This document shows positions 34,720-43,154 of a stretch of DNA of 64,000 bases, piece after piece. The DNA comes from Arthrobacter_D sp015752045. Lineage in GTDB: Bacteria; Actinomycetota; Actinomycetes; Actinomycetales; Micrococcaceae. The position numbers were made by a program, and so were the translations under genes. Location of the stretch: NCBI RefSeq assembly GCF_015752045.1, contig NZ_JADOUS010000007.1, positions 124,001-188,000 of the forward strand, written 5' to 3'. The notes beneath the pieces were generated by a model that worked only from the letters and a program-made list of their open reading frames with translations, did no database searches and was not told where the DNA came from. Position 1 is the stretch's first letter, and each line of letters opens with the position of its first letter.

Positions 34720-34723
34720 TGTT

Positions 34724-34990
34724 CGCCCCGGCAACAGGATGGGCGGCTGTTGTTCCCGATTTCTCCCTTGGCTTAGCGGGACCCCCTCCGATTGCAGCGC
34801 GGTCGGCGGAAGAGCACCATGGATGAGGGAGTGCGTCCCGCGGTCGTTCCCCCAGCAGTATCGCGGTCGACGGGCTCCCGAGGCGGCTATAGACGCCGGG
34901 CGGTCCCCCTACCTCTTGAGACCGGGTGCGGGGACCGTTTCATGCCCGCTGCAGGGAGGTCCCCGGCCGTCCGGACCCGCGGCCGGGTCG
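34724..34990 (+). ncRNA. Candidate structured small RNA between the MFS gene and rnpB
   Basis: Immediately after a 17-bp-spaced promoter, the sequence folds densely. The ends of a core of about 180 bases pair (34724-34732 with 34895-34902, one bulge). Inside are a hairpin AACAG/CTGTT (34733-34751) and a long hairpin 34776-34841, whose GCGGGAC/GTCCCGC base continues into CCCTC/GAGGG. Beyond the core, segment 34930-34937 can pair either with 34901-34908 or with 34958-34964, two exclusive hairpins, and a 6-bp GACCCG/CGGGTC hairpin lies at 34974-34989. A 6S- or Ms1-like RNA polymerase-binding RNA is one possibility, not shown. The 3' end is uncertain. Confidence 0.45.
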
Positions 34991-35209
34991 AAGTGAACGG
35001 GCCGACCCCGAAGCCCCAGTAGTAGGCCGACCCGTTCATACCGCAGCGCTTGCGTATGAGACCCGCGGCGATGTTCACACAGTAGGGCGGCCGTGGTCCC
35101 TCCATGACATCCGACGCGCCGGAGACCGTGAAGGGCTTGCGCCCGCGGGTCGGGAGAGCGGCACATCCGGTGCGGAGGAATCGGCACCTGGTCTCGCGGG
35201 GAGGTCGGG

Positions 35210-35611
35210 GGATGGGTCGACCGATACGCCGGGTTCTGTCATCGCGCGCCGTCGCCGGCACGCGAGTAGCGACCATCCATCTACGGACGCCGTTGCCGAC
35301 GCCCTCAAGCGGCCTACCCGTGCACTCGGGCGGGCAGCCCTCGATCGCGCACTGTCTGGCCTTGCTCCGGGTGGGGTTTACCGAGCCGTGCCGGTCACCC
35401 GGCACGCTGGTGGTCTCTTACACCGCCTTTTCACCCTTACTGCCCGCGCCGGCCGAGGCCTGCAGCGGGAGCGGTTTCTTTTCTGTGGCACTGGCCTGCG
35501 GGTTACCCCGAGTGGGCGTTACCCACCACCCTGCCCTGCGGAGCCCGGACGTTCCTCGGTGGAGCGGATGCTCTCGCCCCGTCCAACGCGGCCGCCTGGT
35601 CGACCCATCCG
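35210..35611 (-). ncRNA. rnpB: RNase P RNA
   Basis: A bacterial type A RNase P RNA, the catalytic subunit that matures tRNA 5' ends. Universally conserved blocks are present in order on the minus strand: GAGGAACGTCCGGGCTCC, AGAGACCACCAGCG, GGTAAACCCC and ACAGAACCCGGC near the 3' end. The ends pair in a perfect 13-bp helix P1 (35598-35610 with 35210-35222), which fixes the boundaries. TAGAAT at 35623-35618 is a good -10, six bases before the 5' end. Confidence 0.95.
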
Positions 35612-35617
35612 GTGACC

Positions 35618-35623
35618 ATTCTA
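35618..35623 (-). promoter_or_regulatory. -10 element of rnpB
   Basis: TAGAAT on the minus strand stands six bases before the predicted first base of RNase P RNA; no clear -35 is seen. Confidence 0.6.
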
Positions 35624-35675
35624 GGCGACCGGGACGCCGTCAGGCGCCGCGCGCGGACGGCCCGCCCGCGTTGGA

Positions 35676-35681
35676 TACAGT
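35676..35681 (+). promoter_or_regulatory. -10 element of yaaA (leaderless type)
   Basis: TACAGT lies six bases before the GTG start of yaaA, with no Shine-Dalgarno sequence. Confidence 0.55.
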
Positions 35682-35687
35682 GGATCG

Positions 35688-36449
35688 GTGCTGATCCTGC
35701 TCCCCCCGTCCGAAGGCAAGTCCGCCGCCCGTACGGGCGCTCCGCTCCACCTGGACGACCTCCACTTCCCCGAACTCAACCAGGCGCGCAGCGCCGTGCT
35801 GGACGCCCTGAGGACCGCCAGTGCCGCCGACGACGCGCATGCGGTCCTCGGCGTCGGGGCGTCCCTCGCCGAGGACGTGGCGCGGAACTTGGTGCTCGAC
35901 GTCGCACCCGCCGCCCCGGCCCACGACATCTACTCGGGTGTGCTGTACGACGCCCTCGACTATGCGGGCATGACCGCCGTCCAGAGGCGTAAGGCGAGGG
36001 AACAGTGCGTCGTCGTGTCCGCCCTGTGGGGCGCCGTGGGCTTCGGCGACCGGATCCCGGCCTACCGTCTGTCGATGTCGGTCGACCTCCCGGGCACGGG
36101 GCGCCTCGCGGCCTACTGGAAGGAGCACCTCGCGGCTCCGCTGGCGCACCACGCCGGGGACGGCCTGATCGTCGACTGCCGGTCGAGCACCTACGCTGCG
36201 GCCTGGACCTCGCCACCGCACCAGAGCGCCGCCGTCAACGTGTTCCAGGTCCGGAACGGGAAGCGGACGGTCGTCTCGCACTTCGCGAAGCACACACGGG
36301 GCGAGCTCGCCCGGCACCTCCTCACCCGACGCGGTGCGGCGCCCGCGACACCCGCCGCCCTGCTCGCAGCGGCCCGCGAGCGGTGGACGGCCGACCTCGA
36401 GCCCGCCACCGCACGGAAGCCCGCGCAGCTCGACATCGTGCTCGACTGA
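35688..36449 (+). CDS. yaaA: Peroxide stress protein YaaA (DUF328)
   Basis: A 253-residue member of the YaaA/UPF0246 family, which in E. coli limits free iron and DNA damage during peroxide stress. It opens with MLILLPPSEGKS and has the conserved SALWGAVGFGDRIPAYRLSM, NVFQVRNGKRTVVSHFAKHTRG and C-terminal regions. The start is GTG at 35688, fixed by the conserved N-terminus and by the leaderless-type -10. It is divergent from rnpB. Confidence 0.92.
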   Translation: MLILLPPSEGKSAARTGAPLHLDDLHFPELNQARSAVLDALRTASAADDAHAVLGVGASLAEDVARNLVLDVAPAAPAHDIYSGVLYDALDYAGMTAVQRRKAREQCVVVSALWGAVGFGDRIPAYRLSMSVDLPGTGRLAAYWKEHLAAPLAHHAGDGLIVDCRSSTYAAAWTSPPHQSAAVNVFQVRNGKRTVVSHFAKHTRGELARHLLTRRGAAPATPAALLAAARERWTADLEPATARKPAQLDIVLD

Positions 36450-36566
36450 CGCACGCTTCCCTCCGCTGGCCCGCCGACCCGGCGTCGTCGGGGAGACAGC
36501 CGGATGCCCACCGACTCGCTGCACCCGGCGGGCATCCGCGACGACGCGCGTGAGCGGGGCCGGCGG

Positions 36567-37550
36567 TCAGTCGGCGACGAGCTCCACCTCGAACCCCTCG
36601 GCGTTCTCGAGGTACGCGGCGTAGTGGTCAGGGCCGCCCGCGAACGGGTGCCGGTCGGCGAACAGCACCGACCAGCCGTGGCTGGCCGCCCGCCGGGCCA
36701 GGAGGTCGACGTCGGCGCGGGAGCCCGCGCGGAACGCGAGGTGGTTCACACCCGGACGACGGCGGTCGTGGTCGGCCGCTGCAACATCCGGTCCGCTCTC
36801 CAGGACCACGTAGAACTCCTCCGAACCGAAGCTCACGCCGTTCTTCCACGACTCCCTGCGGGGGAACCCCAGCCGCTCGAGGAGCCAACCCAGGCTGGCG
36901 TCCGCCGCGGTGAGATCCCGGGTCCACACCTCGACGTGGTGCAGCCGGCCGGCGCGGCGGGGCGCCTCCTGCGCGGGGGCCTCGCGCGCGGTCGGGGCTG
37001 CGCTCGAGGCCGCACCCGACGACGCGGTCGCGGTTGCCGCAGCGGCACGGGGCTTCCAGTCGACGCCCGCCATCCCGGCGTCCATCGCCTCGTTGGAGAG
37101 CCGGTCGGCGTCCTTGTTCCGCTCGCGCGGGATCCACTCGTACGTGACGCGCCGCGGATCGAGGACCTTCCGCGCCGCGGCCGCGAGGACGCGCATGTCG
37201 GCGTGCTTGATCTGCCACCGCCCGGACATCTGCTCGACGACGAGTTTGGAGTCCATCTTCACGTGGACGGCAGCCCTCGGGTTGATCTCACGGGCGAGCT
37301 CCAGCCCGGACACGAGACCCGAGTACTCGGCGACGTTGTTGGAGGCCTTGCCGATGTAGGCGGCCTTCTCCACGAGGATGCGGCCGGTGTCGGGGTCGCG
37401 CACGAGCGCGCCGTACCCGGCGTGCCCCGGGTTGCCCCGCGACCCGCCGTCGGCCTCGACGACCAGACGCGCGGGCAGGTCCTCCTGCGCACGGTCGTGA
37501 TCCTCGTCCTGGTCCTGGGCGTAGGGGTCGAACAGTTGCTGGTCCGTCAC
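36567..37550 (-). CDS. RNase HI fused to a VOC (glyoxalase/bleomycin-resistance) domain
   Basis: A 327-residue two-domain protein. Residues about 28-160 are an RNase HI domain with the DEDD set: Asp34 (EADGGSRGNPG), Glu75 (NNVAEYSGL), Asp100 (VKMDSKLVVEQ) and Asp149 (NKDADRLSNEA). A 35-residue Ala-rich linker leads to a VOC domain (about 202-327), starting LHHVEVWTRDLTAADASLG, with plausible metal ligands His205, His270 (GVNHLAFR) and Glu323. The usual actinobacterial partner of this RNase H type (Rv2228c) is a CobC-like phosphatase domain, so the VOC domain is unexpected. It starts at a GTGA overlap with the zinc-ribbon gene, as Rv2228c follows Rv2229c. Confidence 0.88.
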   Translation of the reverse strand: MTDQQLFDPYAQDQDEDHDRAQEDLPARLVVEADGGSRGNPGHAGYGALVRDPDTGRILVEKAAYIGKASNNVAEYSGLVSGLELAREINPRAAVHVKMDSKLVVEQMSGRWQIKHADMRVLAAAARKVLDPRRVTYEWIPRERNKDADRLSNEAMDAGMAGVDWKPRAAAATATASSGAASSAAPTAREAPAQEAPRRAGRLHHVEVWTRDLTAADASLGWLLERLGFPRRESWKNGVSFGSEEFYVVLESGPDVAAADHDRRRPGVNHLAFRAGSRADVDLLARRAASHGWSVLFADRHPFAGGPDHYAAYLENAEGFEVELVAD

Positions 37551-38296
37551 GGCTGCTGGTTTCCCCAGTCGCTGGAGCGGACGAGGATGCAGCCCGAGTC
37601 GGGGCAGAGGACGACGTCGTCGGGAGCGGCCGCGGAGATGTCGGCGAGGTCGCCGGGGCTCAGCTGCATGCCCGACCCCTCGGACTTGCCGTGGAAGAGC
37701 CGTGCTGCGCCGACGCCGCGCCGAGCGAGGATCCGGTCGTAGACGGCCAGGAGCCCCGCGTCGAAGGTGGCGGCGAGTTCGTCCCGCTGGGCCTGCACGC
37801 GAGCGCGCTGCGCATCGATGTCGGCGAGCTCCGCGTCCCGGGCTTCCTCGAGGCCCTTCAGCTCCGCGCGGACACCGTTCGTCCGCCCCTGCACCTCGGC
37901 CTGCGCGGCACGCGCCGTGTCCACCCTCTCCATGACGTCGAGTTCGACGTCCTCTAGGTCCGACCGCCGCTTCGTGAGGGTCGCGACCTCGTGCTGCAGC
38001 GCCGTCAGGTCCTTCGAGGTCCCGGTTCCGCTGTTGAGCCGCTTCTCATCGCGTTCGAGGCGATTGACGACGGACTGGACCTCGTCCTCAGCGCGGGTGA
38101 GCTCGCGCTGCAGGTCCCCGAGCTCGGTCGTCGCCCGGACGAGTTCGGCGTCCACTTCCGCCACCCGGCCCGCGACGATCCCGATCTCGGGATTGCTGCG
38201 CGCGGCGGCGGCCTGGCGGGTGAGCTTGTTGAGGGTCGAGTCGAGCGCCTGCAGGTCGAGCAGGCGGAGTTGTTCCTCGGGTGCAGCCTTGGCCAC
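37547..38296 (-). CDS. Coiled-coil zinc-ribbon protein (Rv2229c family) with a degenerate zinc site
   Basis: A 249-residue protein: residues about 10-190 form a long coiled coil, followed by the C-terminal domain of the C4 zinc-ribbon family found next to Nif3-like and RNase H genes across actinobacteria. Only one cysteine pair remains (CPDSGC); where the first CxxC pair is usual there is a Gly/Ser stretch (GKSEGSGMQLSPGDL). The start is GTG at 38296 with GGAGG six bases upstream. It is coupled to the RNase H-VOC gene. Role unknown; possibly nucleic-acid binding. Confidence 0.85.
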   Translation of the reverse strand: MAKAAPEEQLRLLDLQALDSTLNKLTRQAAAARSNPEIGIVAGRVAEVDAELVRATTELGDLQRELTRAEDEVQSVVNRLERDEKRLNSGTGTSKDLTALQHEVATLTKRRSDLEDVELDVMERVDTARAAQAEVQGRTNGVRAELKGLEEARDAELADIDAQRARVQAQRDELAATFDAGLLAVYDRILARRGVGAARLFHGKSEGSGMQLSPGDLADISAAAPDDVVLCPDSGCILVRSSDWGNQQP

Positions 38297-38382
38297 GGTA
38301 AACCTCCAGGATGGGACGGATGGGGCACGACGAGCGGGCGTGGGCGTCGTCCCAGCCTAGGCCACGGCGCCCGGGCGGGTCG

Positions 38383-39291
38383 TCAGTGACCGGGCGTGAG
38401 GACGAAGTCCCAGGGGTCGGTGTTGACGCCGCTCACCCGGATGTCGGCGGTGAAGCCCTGATCGGACAGGACGTTGGCGAGGGCCTCGGCGGCGGGCGTC
38501 AGCCACAGCCACTCGCTGCCGAAGTGCGAGACGTCGATCAGGTAAGGCGTGGCACCGGCGGCTGCCTCCCTGACCTCCGACGCGGGGTGGTGCCGCAGGT
38601 CCGCGGTGACATAGACGTCCGCCCGGCTCGACCGCACGCGGTCGAACAGGGAATCGCCCGCGCCGCCGCAGACGGCGACCCTCCGCACCGGGGCGTCCTT
38701 GTCGCCGGCGACGCGCACGCCGCCCGCCACGGCCGGGAGGATCGAGAAGACCACTTCCGCGAAGGCGCCGAGCGTCACCGGCGCTTCGAGGTTCCCGACC
38801 CGTCCGATGCCCTCCTCGGGCAGCCCGTCCGCCGCCGGGGTGAGCGGCTGGACGTCCTGCAGCCCGAGGGCGTCCGCCAGCACGTCCGACACTCCCCCGA
38901 CCGCGCTGTCCCCGTTGGTGTGGACCGTGACCATCGCGCAGCCGGCCTCGATCAGCCGATGGACGGCTTCGCCCTTGAAACCCGACGCGGCGACGGAGGA
39001 GACGGGCTTGAGGAGCAGCGGGTGGTGGGACACGATCATCGTCGCACCCCAGTCGAGTGCCTCGTCGAGGACGGCCGCGGTGGGGTCCACGGTGAAGAGG
39101 ATCCTGTCCGCCCGCCTCCCCGACCGGCCGGCCACCAGCCCCACCTCGTCCCAGTCCTCCGCGAGGCTCTCGGGCCACAGCTCCTCGATGGCGAGGAGCA
39201 CGTCGCCGACGGTCGGTGCCTGCGTGCCGGGCGGATCGGGCGCGTCGACGCCGGTCGGAGCGACGCCTGCGTCGCGCTCGTTCTGGTCCAT
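38383..39291 (-). CDS. Nif3-like dinuclear metal centre protein (YbgI family)
   Basis: A 302-residue protein of the NIF3/DUF34 family. Metal-binding histidines are in IVSHHPLLL, TVHTNGDSAVGG and near the C-terminus DVSHFGSEWLW. It is annotated in databases as GTP cyclohydrolase 1 type 2, but the real function is unsettled. The ATG at 39291 has ATTACT six bases before it (39303-39298, minus strand), so a leaderless mRNA is likely. It heads the group Nif3-like / zinc-ribbon / RNase H, a conserved actinobacterial order. Confidence 0.9.
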   Translation of the reverse strand: MDQNERDAGVAPTGVDAPDPPGTQAPTVGDVLLAIEELWPESLAEDWDEVGLVAGRSGRRADRILFTVDPTAAVLDEALDWGATMIVSHHPLLLKPVSSVAASGFKGEAVHRLIEAGCAMVTVHTNGDSAVGGVSDVLADALGLQDVQPLTPAADGLPEEGIGRVGNLEAPVTLGAFAEVVFSILPAVAGGVRVAGDKDAPVRRVAVCGGAGDSLFDRVRSSRADVYVTADLRHHPASEVREAAAGATPYLIDVSHFGSEWLWLTPAAEALANVLSDQGFTADIRVSGVNTDPWDFVLTPGH

Positions 39292-39297
39292 GACACC

Positions 39298-39303
39298 AGT
39301 AAT
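39298..39303 (-). promoter_or_regulatory. -10 element of the Nif3-like gene (leaderless type)
   Basis: ATTACT (preceded by T, TATTACT) on the minus strand ends six bases before the ATG. Confidence 0.5.
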
Positions 39304-39396
39304 ACCCGCCACCGGCGGGCCCGCCAAGTCCGCGCCGTCCACCGACGGCGGAACGGGCGCGGGAATCATCGGCACGTGGCGCGCATTGACACTGTC

Positions 39397-39921
39397 ATGA
39401 AGACTTTTGTGCTTGGAGGGGGCTGCTTCTGGTGCCTCGATGCCGTCTACCAGAAGACCCGTGGCGTGACCGAGGTCGTCTCCGGGTACACCGGCGGCCA
39501 TACGAGGCACCCGGACTATGACAGCGTCTGCTCGGGGATCACCGGACACGCCGAAGTGGTGGCGGTGACCTTCGACGAGGACGTCGTCCCCGAGGACGTC
39601 ATCCTGGACATGTTCTTCGTGTCCCACGACCCCACCACGCTGAACCGGCAGGGCTACGACGTCGGCACCCAGTACCGCAGCGTCATGTACCACCAGGACA
39701 CCGCGCAGAAGGAGCTCTTCGAGGACGCGATCAGCCGCAACCAGGAGAACTGGAAGAACCCGATCGTCACCGAGGTCAGCCGGCTCCCCCATTTCCACGT
39801 CGCCGAGGACTGGCACCAGAACTTCTACGCGAAGCACCCCGAGCAGGGCTACTGCCAGGTCATCATCAATCCGAAGCTCGCGAAGGCACGGAAGTATTAC
39901 TCCCAGTGGCTGGCCGCATAG
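39397..39921 (+). CDS. msrA: Peptide methionine sulfoxide reductase MsrA
   Basis: A 174-residue repair enzyme reducing methionine S-sulfoxide. The catalytic motif GGCFWCLDAVY has the nucleophile Cys10; the resolving Cys is in EQGYCQVII near the C-terminus. The GYTGGHTRHPDYDSVCSG segment is conserved. The ATG is set by the immediate start of the conserved N-terminus. It is divergent from the Nif3-like gene and stands 113 bases before cysK. Confidence 0.95.
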   Translation: MKTFVLGGGCFWCLDAVYQKTRGVTEVVSGYTGGHTRHPDYDSVCSGITGHAEVVAVTFDEDVVPEDVILDMFFVSHDPTTLNRQGYDVGTQYRSVMYHQDTAQKELFEDAISRNQENWKNPIVTEVSRLPHFHVAEDWHQNFYAKHPEQGYCQVIINPKLAKARKYYSQWLAA

Positions 39922-40034
39922 GAGCGCCGGTGCCCGGCCGTTAGGCTGACCGCCGTCGCTCACGGGGCAGGCCCACGCCGCCCCACCCCGACGATCCCCC
40001 GTATCCACCCCACCTCCGACAAGGCAGGCTCCCC

Positions 40035-40970
40035 ATGGCAAAGATCTACGACGACGTCACCCAACTGGTCGGGCGCACGCCCCTCGTCCGCCTCAACCGA
40101 CTGACCGAGGGACTCGAGGCGCAGGTCGCCGTCAAGCTCGAGTTCTACAACCCCGCCAACAGCGTCAAGGACCGCATCGGCGTCGCTATCATCGACGCCG
40201 CCGAGAAGGCGGGCGCCCTGCGCCCCGGCGGAACGATCGTGGAGGGGACCTCCGGCAACACGGGGATCGCGCTCGCGATGGTGGGTGCTGCCCGCGGCTA
40301 CAAGGTGGTGCTGACGATGCCGGAGACCATGTCCACCGAGCGACGCGTCATGCTCCGGGCCTACGGCGCCGAGATCGTCCTCACCCCCGGTTCCGAGGGC
40401 ATGCGGGGCGCCGTGGACCGTGCCAAGGAGATCGTCGCGACGACGGAGAACGCCATCTGGGCCCAGCAGTTCGCGAATGCGGCGAACCCGGAGATCCACC
40501 GCACCACCACCGCGGAGGAGATCTGGGAGGACACCGACGGCGAGGTGGACATCTTCGTGGCAGGTGTCGGCACCGGCGGGACGATCACCGGCGTCGGCCA
40601 GGTGCTCAAGGAGCGCAAGCCCGGCGTGCAGATCGTCGTCGTCGAGCCCGCCGACTCGCCCCTCCTCAGCGGTGGTGCGCCGGGCCCGCACAAGATCCAG
40701 GGCCTCGGCGCCAACTTCGTCCCGGAGAACCTCGACCGCGAGATCTACGACGAAGTGATGGACGCGACGGTGGAGGACTCGGTGCGGGTGGCCCGCGAGC
40801 TCGGGACCAAGGAGGGCATCCTCGGCGGGATCTCGTCGGGAGCCATCGTCTGGGCCGCGCTCGAGCTCGCGAAGCGCCCGGAGAACGCCGGTAAGCTCAT
40901 CGTGGCCATCGTGTGCGACTTCGGCGAGCGCTACATCTCCACGATCCTCTTCGACGACATCCGCGGCTGA
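40035..40970 (+). CDS. cysK: Cysteine synthase A (O-acetylserine sulfhydrylase)
   Basis: A 311-residue PLP enzyme making cysteine from O-acetylserine and sulfide. Lys45 in NPANSVKDRIG binds PLP; GTSGNTGIALA binds substrate; GVGTGGTITGVG binds the cofactor phosphate. Length is standard. cysE follows after 46 bases on the same strand, so the two steps of cysteine synthesis are in one unit. Confidence 0.95.
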   Translation: MAKIYDDVTQLVGRTPLVRLNRLTEGLEAQVAVKLEFYNPANSVKDRIGVAIIDAAEKAGALRPGGTIVEGTSGNTGIALAMVGAARGYKVVLTMPETMSTERRVMLRAYGAEIVLTPGSEGMRGAVDRAKEIVATTENAIWAQQFANAANPEIHRTTTAEEIWEDTDGEVDIFVAGVGTGGTITGVGQVLKERKPGVQIVVVEPADSPLLSGGAPGPHKIQGLGANFVPENLDREIYDEVMDATVEDSVRVARELGTKEGILGGISSGAIVWAALELAKRPENAGKLIVAIVCDFGERYISTILFDDIRG

Positions 40971-41016
40971 TCCCGACGCGACGTCCGTCCCCAACCACTC
41001 CACGAAAAGGTAACCG

Positions 41017-41604
41017 GTGAGCTTTCTAGAACGACTGCGCGAGGACCTCGAGACCGCGCGCACCCACGATCCGGCGGCGCGTGGTCCGGTCGAGACCACC
41101 GTGGTGTACTCGGGGCTGCACGCCATCTGGGTCCACCGCCTGACCCACCGCATGTGGCGGGACGAGAGGCTGCGCTTCCCCGCCCGGGCCCTCGCCCAGC
41201 TGGCGCGTGCCCTCACCGGCGTCGAGATCCACCCTGCGGCCACCATCGGTCGGCGGTTCTTCATCGACCACGGGATGGGCATCGTGATCGGCAGCACCGC
41301 CGAGATCGGCGACGACGTCATGCTGTACCAGGGCGTCACCCTGGGCGGACGCTCGCTCGAGAGGGTCAAGCGCCATCCCACCATCGGGGACCGCGTCACG
41401 ATCGGCGCGGGTGCGAAGGTGCTCGGGCCCATCACGATCGGTGCGGGCAGCGCGGTCGGCGCTAACGCCGTCGTGGTCAAGGACACGCCCCCTGACTCGA
41501 TCATCACCGGGATCCCGGCGACGTTCCGCCACCGCGATTCGCGCCGCGAGACCCAACCGGCCGTCGACCCGGCGGAGTACGTGGACCCGGCGATCTACAT
41601 CTGA
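41017..41604 (+). CDS. cysE: Serine O-acetyltransferase
   Basis: A 195-residue acetyltransferase of the short (EpsC-like) CysE type. The left-handed beta-helix with hexapeptide repeats is clear: GVEIHPAATIGRRFFIDHGM, then GIVIGSTAEIGDDVMLYQGV and TIGDRVTIGAGAKVLGPI. It makes O-acetylserine for CysK and usually forms the cysteine synthase complex through a C-terminal Ile, which is present here (final residues DPAIYI). The start is GTG at 41017 with GAAAAGG six bases upstream. Confidence 0.95.
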   Translation: MSFLERLREDLETARTHDPAARGPVETTVVYSGLHAIWVHRLTHRMWRDERLRFPARALAQLARALTGVEIHPAATIGRRFFIDHGMGIVIGSTAEIGDDVMLYQGVTLGGRSLERVKRHPTIGDRVTIGAGAKVLGPITIGAGSAVGANAVVVKDTPPDSIITGIPATFRHRDSRRETQPAVDPAEYVDPAIYI

Positions 41605-41645
41605 CGCACCGACGGATCCAGCATGCGATCGAGCATGCGAGCCGG

Positions 41646-41685
41646 ACGAGGGAAGCCCCGGACCGCGGTCCGGGGCTTCCCTCGT
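41646..41685. terminator. Bidirectional hairpin terminator between cysE and gnd
   Basis: A perfect 18-bp stem (41646-41663 with 41668-41685) with loop CGCG lies between two convergent genes. Confidence 0.87.
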
Positions 41686-41702
41686 TCATGCCGTCAGGGC
41701 CG

Positions 41703-43154
41703 TCAGTGCGTGTCGACGGCCTCGATCTCGGACTTGTCCTCGCCCCACATGGTGTGGAAGGTGCCCTCGCCGTCGACCCGGTTGTAGGTGTGCGCGCCGA
41801 ACAGGTCGCGCAGGCCCTGCGTCAGGGCGGCCGGCAGGCGCTTGCGGCGCAGGCCGTCGTAGTACGCCAGCGACGCCGAGAAGACCGGCACGGGGATGCC
41901 CAGCTGGACGGCCGTGGACACCACGCGGCGCCAGGCCGGCACGGCTCCCGCGATCGCCTCGGCGAACGCGGGGGCCAGCAGGAGGTTGGCCGGGCGGTCA
42001 CTGCCCGCGTACGCCTTCATGATGTCGTCGAGCAGCTCGGCCCGGATGATGCAGCCGGCCCGCCACAGGGACGCGATCTCGTCGAGCTTCAGGTCCCAGC
42101 CGTACTCCTTCGCCGCGGCCGTGAGCATGTCGATGCCCTGCGCGTAGCTGACGAGCTTCGAGGCGTACAGCGCGAGCCGGACGTCCTCCACGAAGGTGTC
42201 GGGCAGGTCCACGGTGCCCTCGTGGCCCTGCAGGATGTCCTGCGCCAGCACGCGCTGCTCCTTCTGGGAGGACAGGGCGCGGGCGAAGACGGACTCGGCG
42301 ATGCCCGACGTCGGGCTGCCCAGTTCCAGCGCGGAGACGACGGTCCACCGGCCGGTCCCCTTCTGCCCGGCGGCATCGACGACGACGTCGACGAACGGCT
42401 TGCCAGTGCGCGCGTCCGTGTGGCCGAGCACCTCGGCGGTGATCTCGATGAGGAAGGAGGACAGCGTGCCCGAGTTCCAGTCGGTGAAGATCTTCGCCTG
42501 GTCGGCCGGCTCGATGCCGGCGCCGGAGCGCAGGAGGTCGAAGGCCTCCCCGATGACCTGCATGTCCGCGTACTCGATGCCGTTGTGCACCATCTTCACG
42601 AAGTGGCCGGCGCCGTCCGTGCCGATCCAGCGGCAGCAGGGCTCGCCGTTGTACTTGGCGGAGATCTTCTCCAGCATCGGGCCGAGCGAGTCGTAGGCCT
42701 CGCGGGATCCGCCGGGCATGATGGACGGCCCGAGGAGGGCACCTTCCTCCCCGCCGGACACGCCGACGCCGACGAAGTGCAGGTCGTGGGCGGACAGGGC
42801 GGCTTCACGGCGGCGGGTGTCCTCGTAGTGGGAGTTTCCGCCGTCGATCACGATGTCCCCCGGCTCCAGCAGAGGCACCAGCTGGTCGATCACGGAATCC
42901 ACCGGCTTGCCGGCCTTCACCATGATGAGCACCCGGCGGGGCTTCTCCAGCGAGTCCACGAGTTCCTGCATGGTCTCGGTGCGGACGAACTCGCCGTCAC
43001 CGCCGTGCTTCTCCAGCAGGGCGTCCGTCTTCTCGATGGATCTGTTGTGCAGGGCCACGGTGTAGCCGTTGCGGGCCAGGTTGCGGGCGAGGTTGGCTCC
43101 CATGACTGCCAGGCCTGTGACGCCGATCTGTGCGCTCAATGTGTTCTCCGTCAT
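41703..43154 (-). CDS. gnd: 6-phosphogluconate dehydrogenase, decarboxylating
   Basis: A 483-residue enzyme of the oxidative pentose phosphate pathway that yields ribulose-5-phosphate, CO2 and NADPH. The N-terminal Rossmann motif is GLAVMGANLARNLA; the substrate-binding signature VDVVVDAAGQKGTGRW and the catalytic Lys in GHFVKMVHNGIEY are intact. The Asn-Arg after the second strand (LHNRS) suits NADP rather than NAD. Length matches the long (homodimeric) form. Confidence 0.95.
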   Translation of the reverse strand: MTENTLSAQIGVTGLAVMGANLARNLARNGYTVALHNRSIEKTDALLEKHGGDGEFVRTETMQELVDSLEKPRRVLIMVKAGKPVDSVIDQLVPLLEPGDIVIDGGNSHYEDTRRREAALSAHDLHFVGVGVSGGEEGALLGPSIMPGGSREAYDSLGPMLEKISAKYNGEPCCRWIGTDGAGHFVKMVHNGIEYADMQVIGEAFDLLRSGAGIEPADQAKIFTDWNSGTLSSFLIEITAEVLGHTDARTGKPFVDVVVDAAGQKGTGRWTVVSALELGSPTSGIAESVFARALSSQKEQRVLAQDILQGHEGTVDLPDTFVEDVRLALYASKLVSYAQGIDMLTAAAKEYGWDLKLDEIASLWRAGCIIRAELLDDIMKAYAGSDRPANLLLAPAFAEAIAGAVPAWRRVVSTAVQLGIPVPVFSASLAYYDGLRRKRLPAALTQGLRDLFGAHTYNRVDGEGTFHTMWGEDKSEIEAVDTH

